A DNA stretch of 54,083 nt from JAZDKP01 sp043802925 (lineage in GTDB: Bacteria; Fibrobacterota; OXYB2-FULL-49-7; JAEUSG01). The translations under genes and the position numbers were made by a program. The stretch lies in contig JAZDKP010000139.1 of assembly GCA_043802925.1 (NCBI GenBank), forward strand, positions 1 through 54,083. Direction: 5' to 3'. This document shows positions 53,472 through 54,083 of the stretch, piece after piece (the first letter of the stretch is position 1; each line of letters starts with the position of its first letter). The notes beneath the pieces are model-generated. The model saw only the letters and a program-made list of their open reading frames with translations. It made no database searches and was not told the origin of the DNA.

Positions 53472-54083
53472 ATGATGAAAAAGACCGCAGCACGGCTGGC
53501 CGCGCATATTCGACGCATTGCATTCCTGGAAAAGACAAGCGCTGTCGCCATTTATGATCGCGGGCTAGTGTTCCGGTATGTGAACCGGCTTTTTGCGGAC
53601 AGCATCGGATATGACATTAACAAGATCCTCGGCCAGCCCCTCGATAGGTTTTTCCGCATGCCATACGGGTGTCCACGCCGCAAACACCGGGACGGTTTCC
53701 GGAATGGGGACCATACCGGATACCGGGTGATCCTGAAACTCAATCCCACGGACAATTACCGCCGTATCCAGGTTCCAATTGAGGAAGAGCAGGGCTATTC
53801 CGCGTTGGTTTCCCTTTCGGCACTCGATGACCGGTACCGCTTCTGCATCATGACCGTCCAGAGCTACCGTATGGAGCGGACCCTGGGCCGCCAGGCCCTT
53901 GACACCTTCGTGTCGCTCGATCGGAAGGGGCGCGTTCTTTCCTTCAGTGAAAATTTCAGTTGGTTTTCGGGTCAACGGAACTCGGAGATCTTCGGCAAAC
54001 CTGTGGAACGGCTCTTTCTTCACGGCACCTACCCTGCGTCCGAAAAGGGGTTGCTGGATGCGCGCGCGGCCCTGTTTCTGGAG
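53472..54083 (+). CDS. Tandem PAS sensor protein, 3' end cut by the window
   Basis: An open frame of 204 codons runs from ATG (AAAGGAG 10 bases upstream) to the window end without a stop, so the gene is partial. Two PAS-like segments are readable: about residues 22-60 (AVAIYDRGLVFRYVNRLFADSIGYDINKILGQPL) and about 145-185 (FVSLDRKGRVLSFSENFSW...IFGKPVERLF). There is no signal peptide or membrane helix in the visible part. Output domain (kinase, cyclase or other) would lie beyond the window. It follows ispG by 4 bases and may be cotranscribed. Confidence 0.75.
   Translation, partial: MMKKTAARLAAHIRRIAFLEKTSAVAIYDRGLVFRYVNRLFADSIGYDINKILGQPLDRFFRMPYGCPRRKHRDGFRNGDHTGYRVILKLNPTDNYRRIQVPIEEEQGYSALVSLSALDDRYRFCIMTVQSYRMERTLGRQALDTFVSLDRKGRVLSFSENFSWFSGQRNSEIFGKPVERLFLHGTYPASEKGLLDARAALFLE

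Overview
The window looks like a contiguous stretch of a bacterial chromosome with a two-membrane envelope. Diderm markers are LptD, an MlaE/F/D lipid-transport system, PorV/FadL-like and DUF3108 proteins, and several lipoproteins. A C-terminal sorting domain of type IX secretion style, a PorV-like barrel and a complete bacillithiol gene set point to the FCB side of the tree (Fibrobacterota or relatives is my best guess; no species is claimed). Coding DNA is GC-rich and tightly packed, with many 1-40 base overlaps, and the few spacers are AT-rich. I see no prophage, insertion sequence or CRISPR array.

Layout. 1-3511: end of an rRNA operon (3' end of a spacer tRNA-Ala, boxB/boxA, 23S, 5S, strong terminator), with long complementary flanks around the 23S. 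3712-18668 (+): a long information-processing cluster, rimP-nusA-infB-rbfA-nrnA-truB-ribF-rpsO-pnp, then an M16 protease, a TPR protein, lspA, an RluD-type pseudouridine synthase, a UbiA-family prenyltransferase and dtd. 32680-18648 (-): a second long run, TSP3-repeat lipoprotein, PorV-like barrel, maf, a RodZ-like protein, tatD, hisC, hisB, an unknown periplasmic protein, a SPOR lipoprotein, a ceramidase-fold protein, mlaE, mlaF, mlaD and a TPR protein. 32817-33437 (+): a stand-alone PAS/cysteine-cluster protein. 41035-33463 (-): a ParA-type ATPase fused to a LysM/M23 peptidase, then bshC, bshB1, bshA and lptD. 41112-46615: ogt (+), then argJ-rpiB-glyA-dCMP deaminase (-), then a COG2509 FAD protein (+). 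48632-46671 (-): secreted transglutaminase-like protein. 52324-48784 (-): purD-purE-sua5-LMW phosphatase-DUF3108 (with an in-frame TAG). 52409-54083 (+): ispG and a PAS protein that runs off the window.

How the genes work together. The first block serves translation, RNA turnover and cofactor supply. The two minus-strand blocks are rich in envelope functions: lipid transport, LPS insertion, wall hydrolysis and cytoskeleton anchoring, with bacillithiol synthesis embedded between the wall hydrolase and LptD.

The items I rate most unusual are: (1) the 603-residue ParA ATPase-TM-LysM-M23 fusion at 39224-41035, one chain that appears to join a cytoplasmic positioning ATPase to a periplasmic wall hydrolase; (2) a ceramidase-fold protein that seems to have lost its zinc ligands, two bases upstream of mlaE; (3) an amber codon in the middle of an otherwise intact DUF3108 gene; (4) a phosphatase with the P-loop threonine typical of protein-arginine phosphatases. 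All calls come from reading the sequence and from remembered family motifs; no database search was possible.
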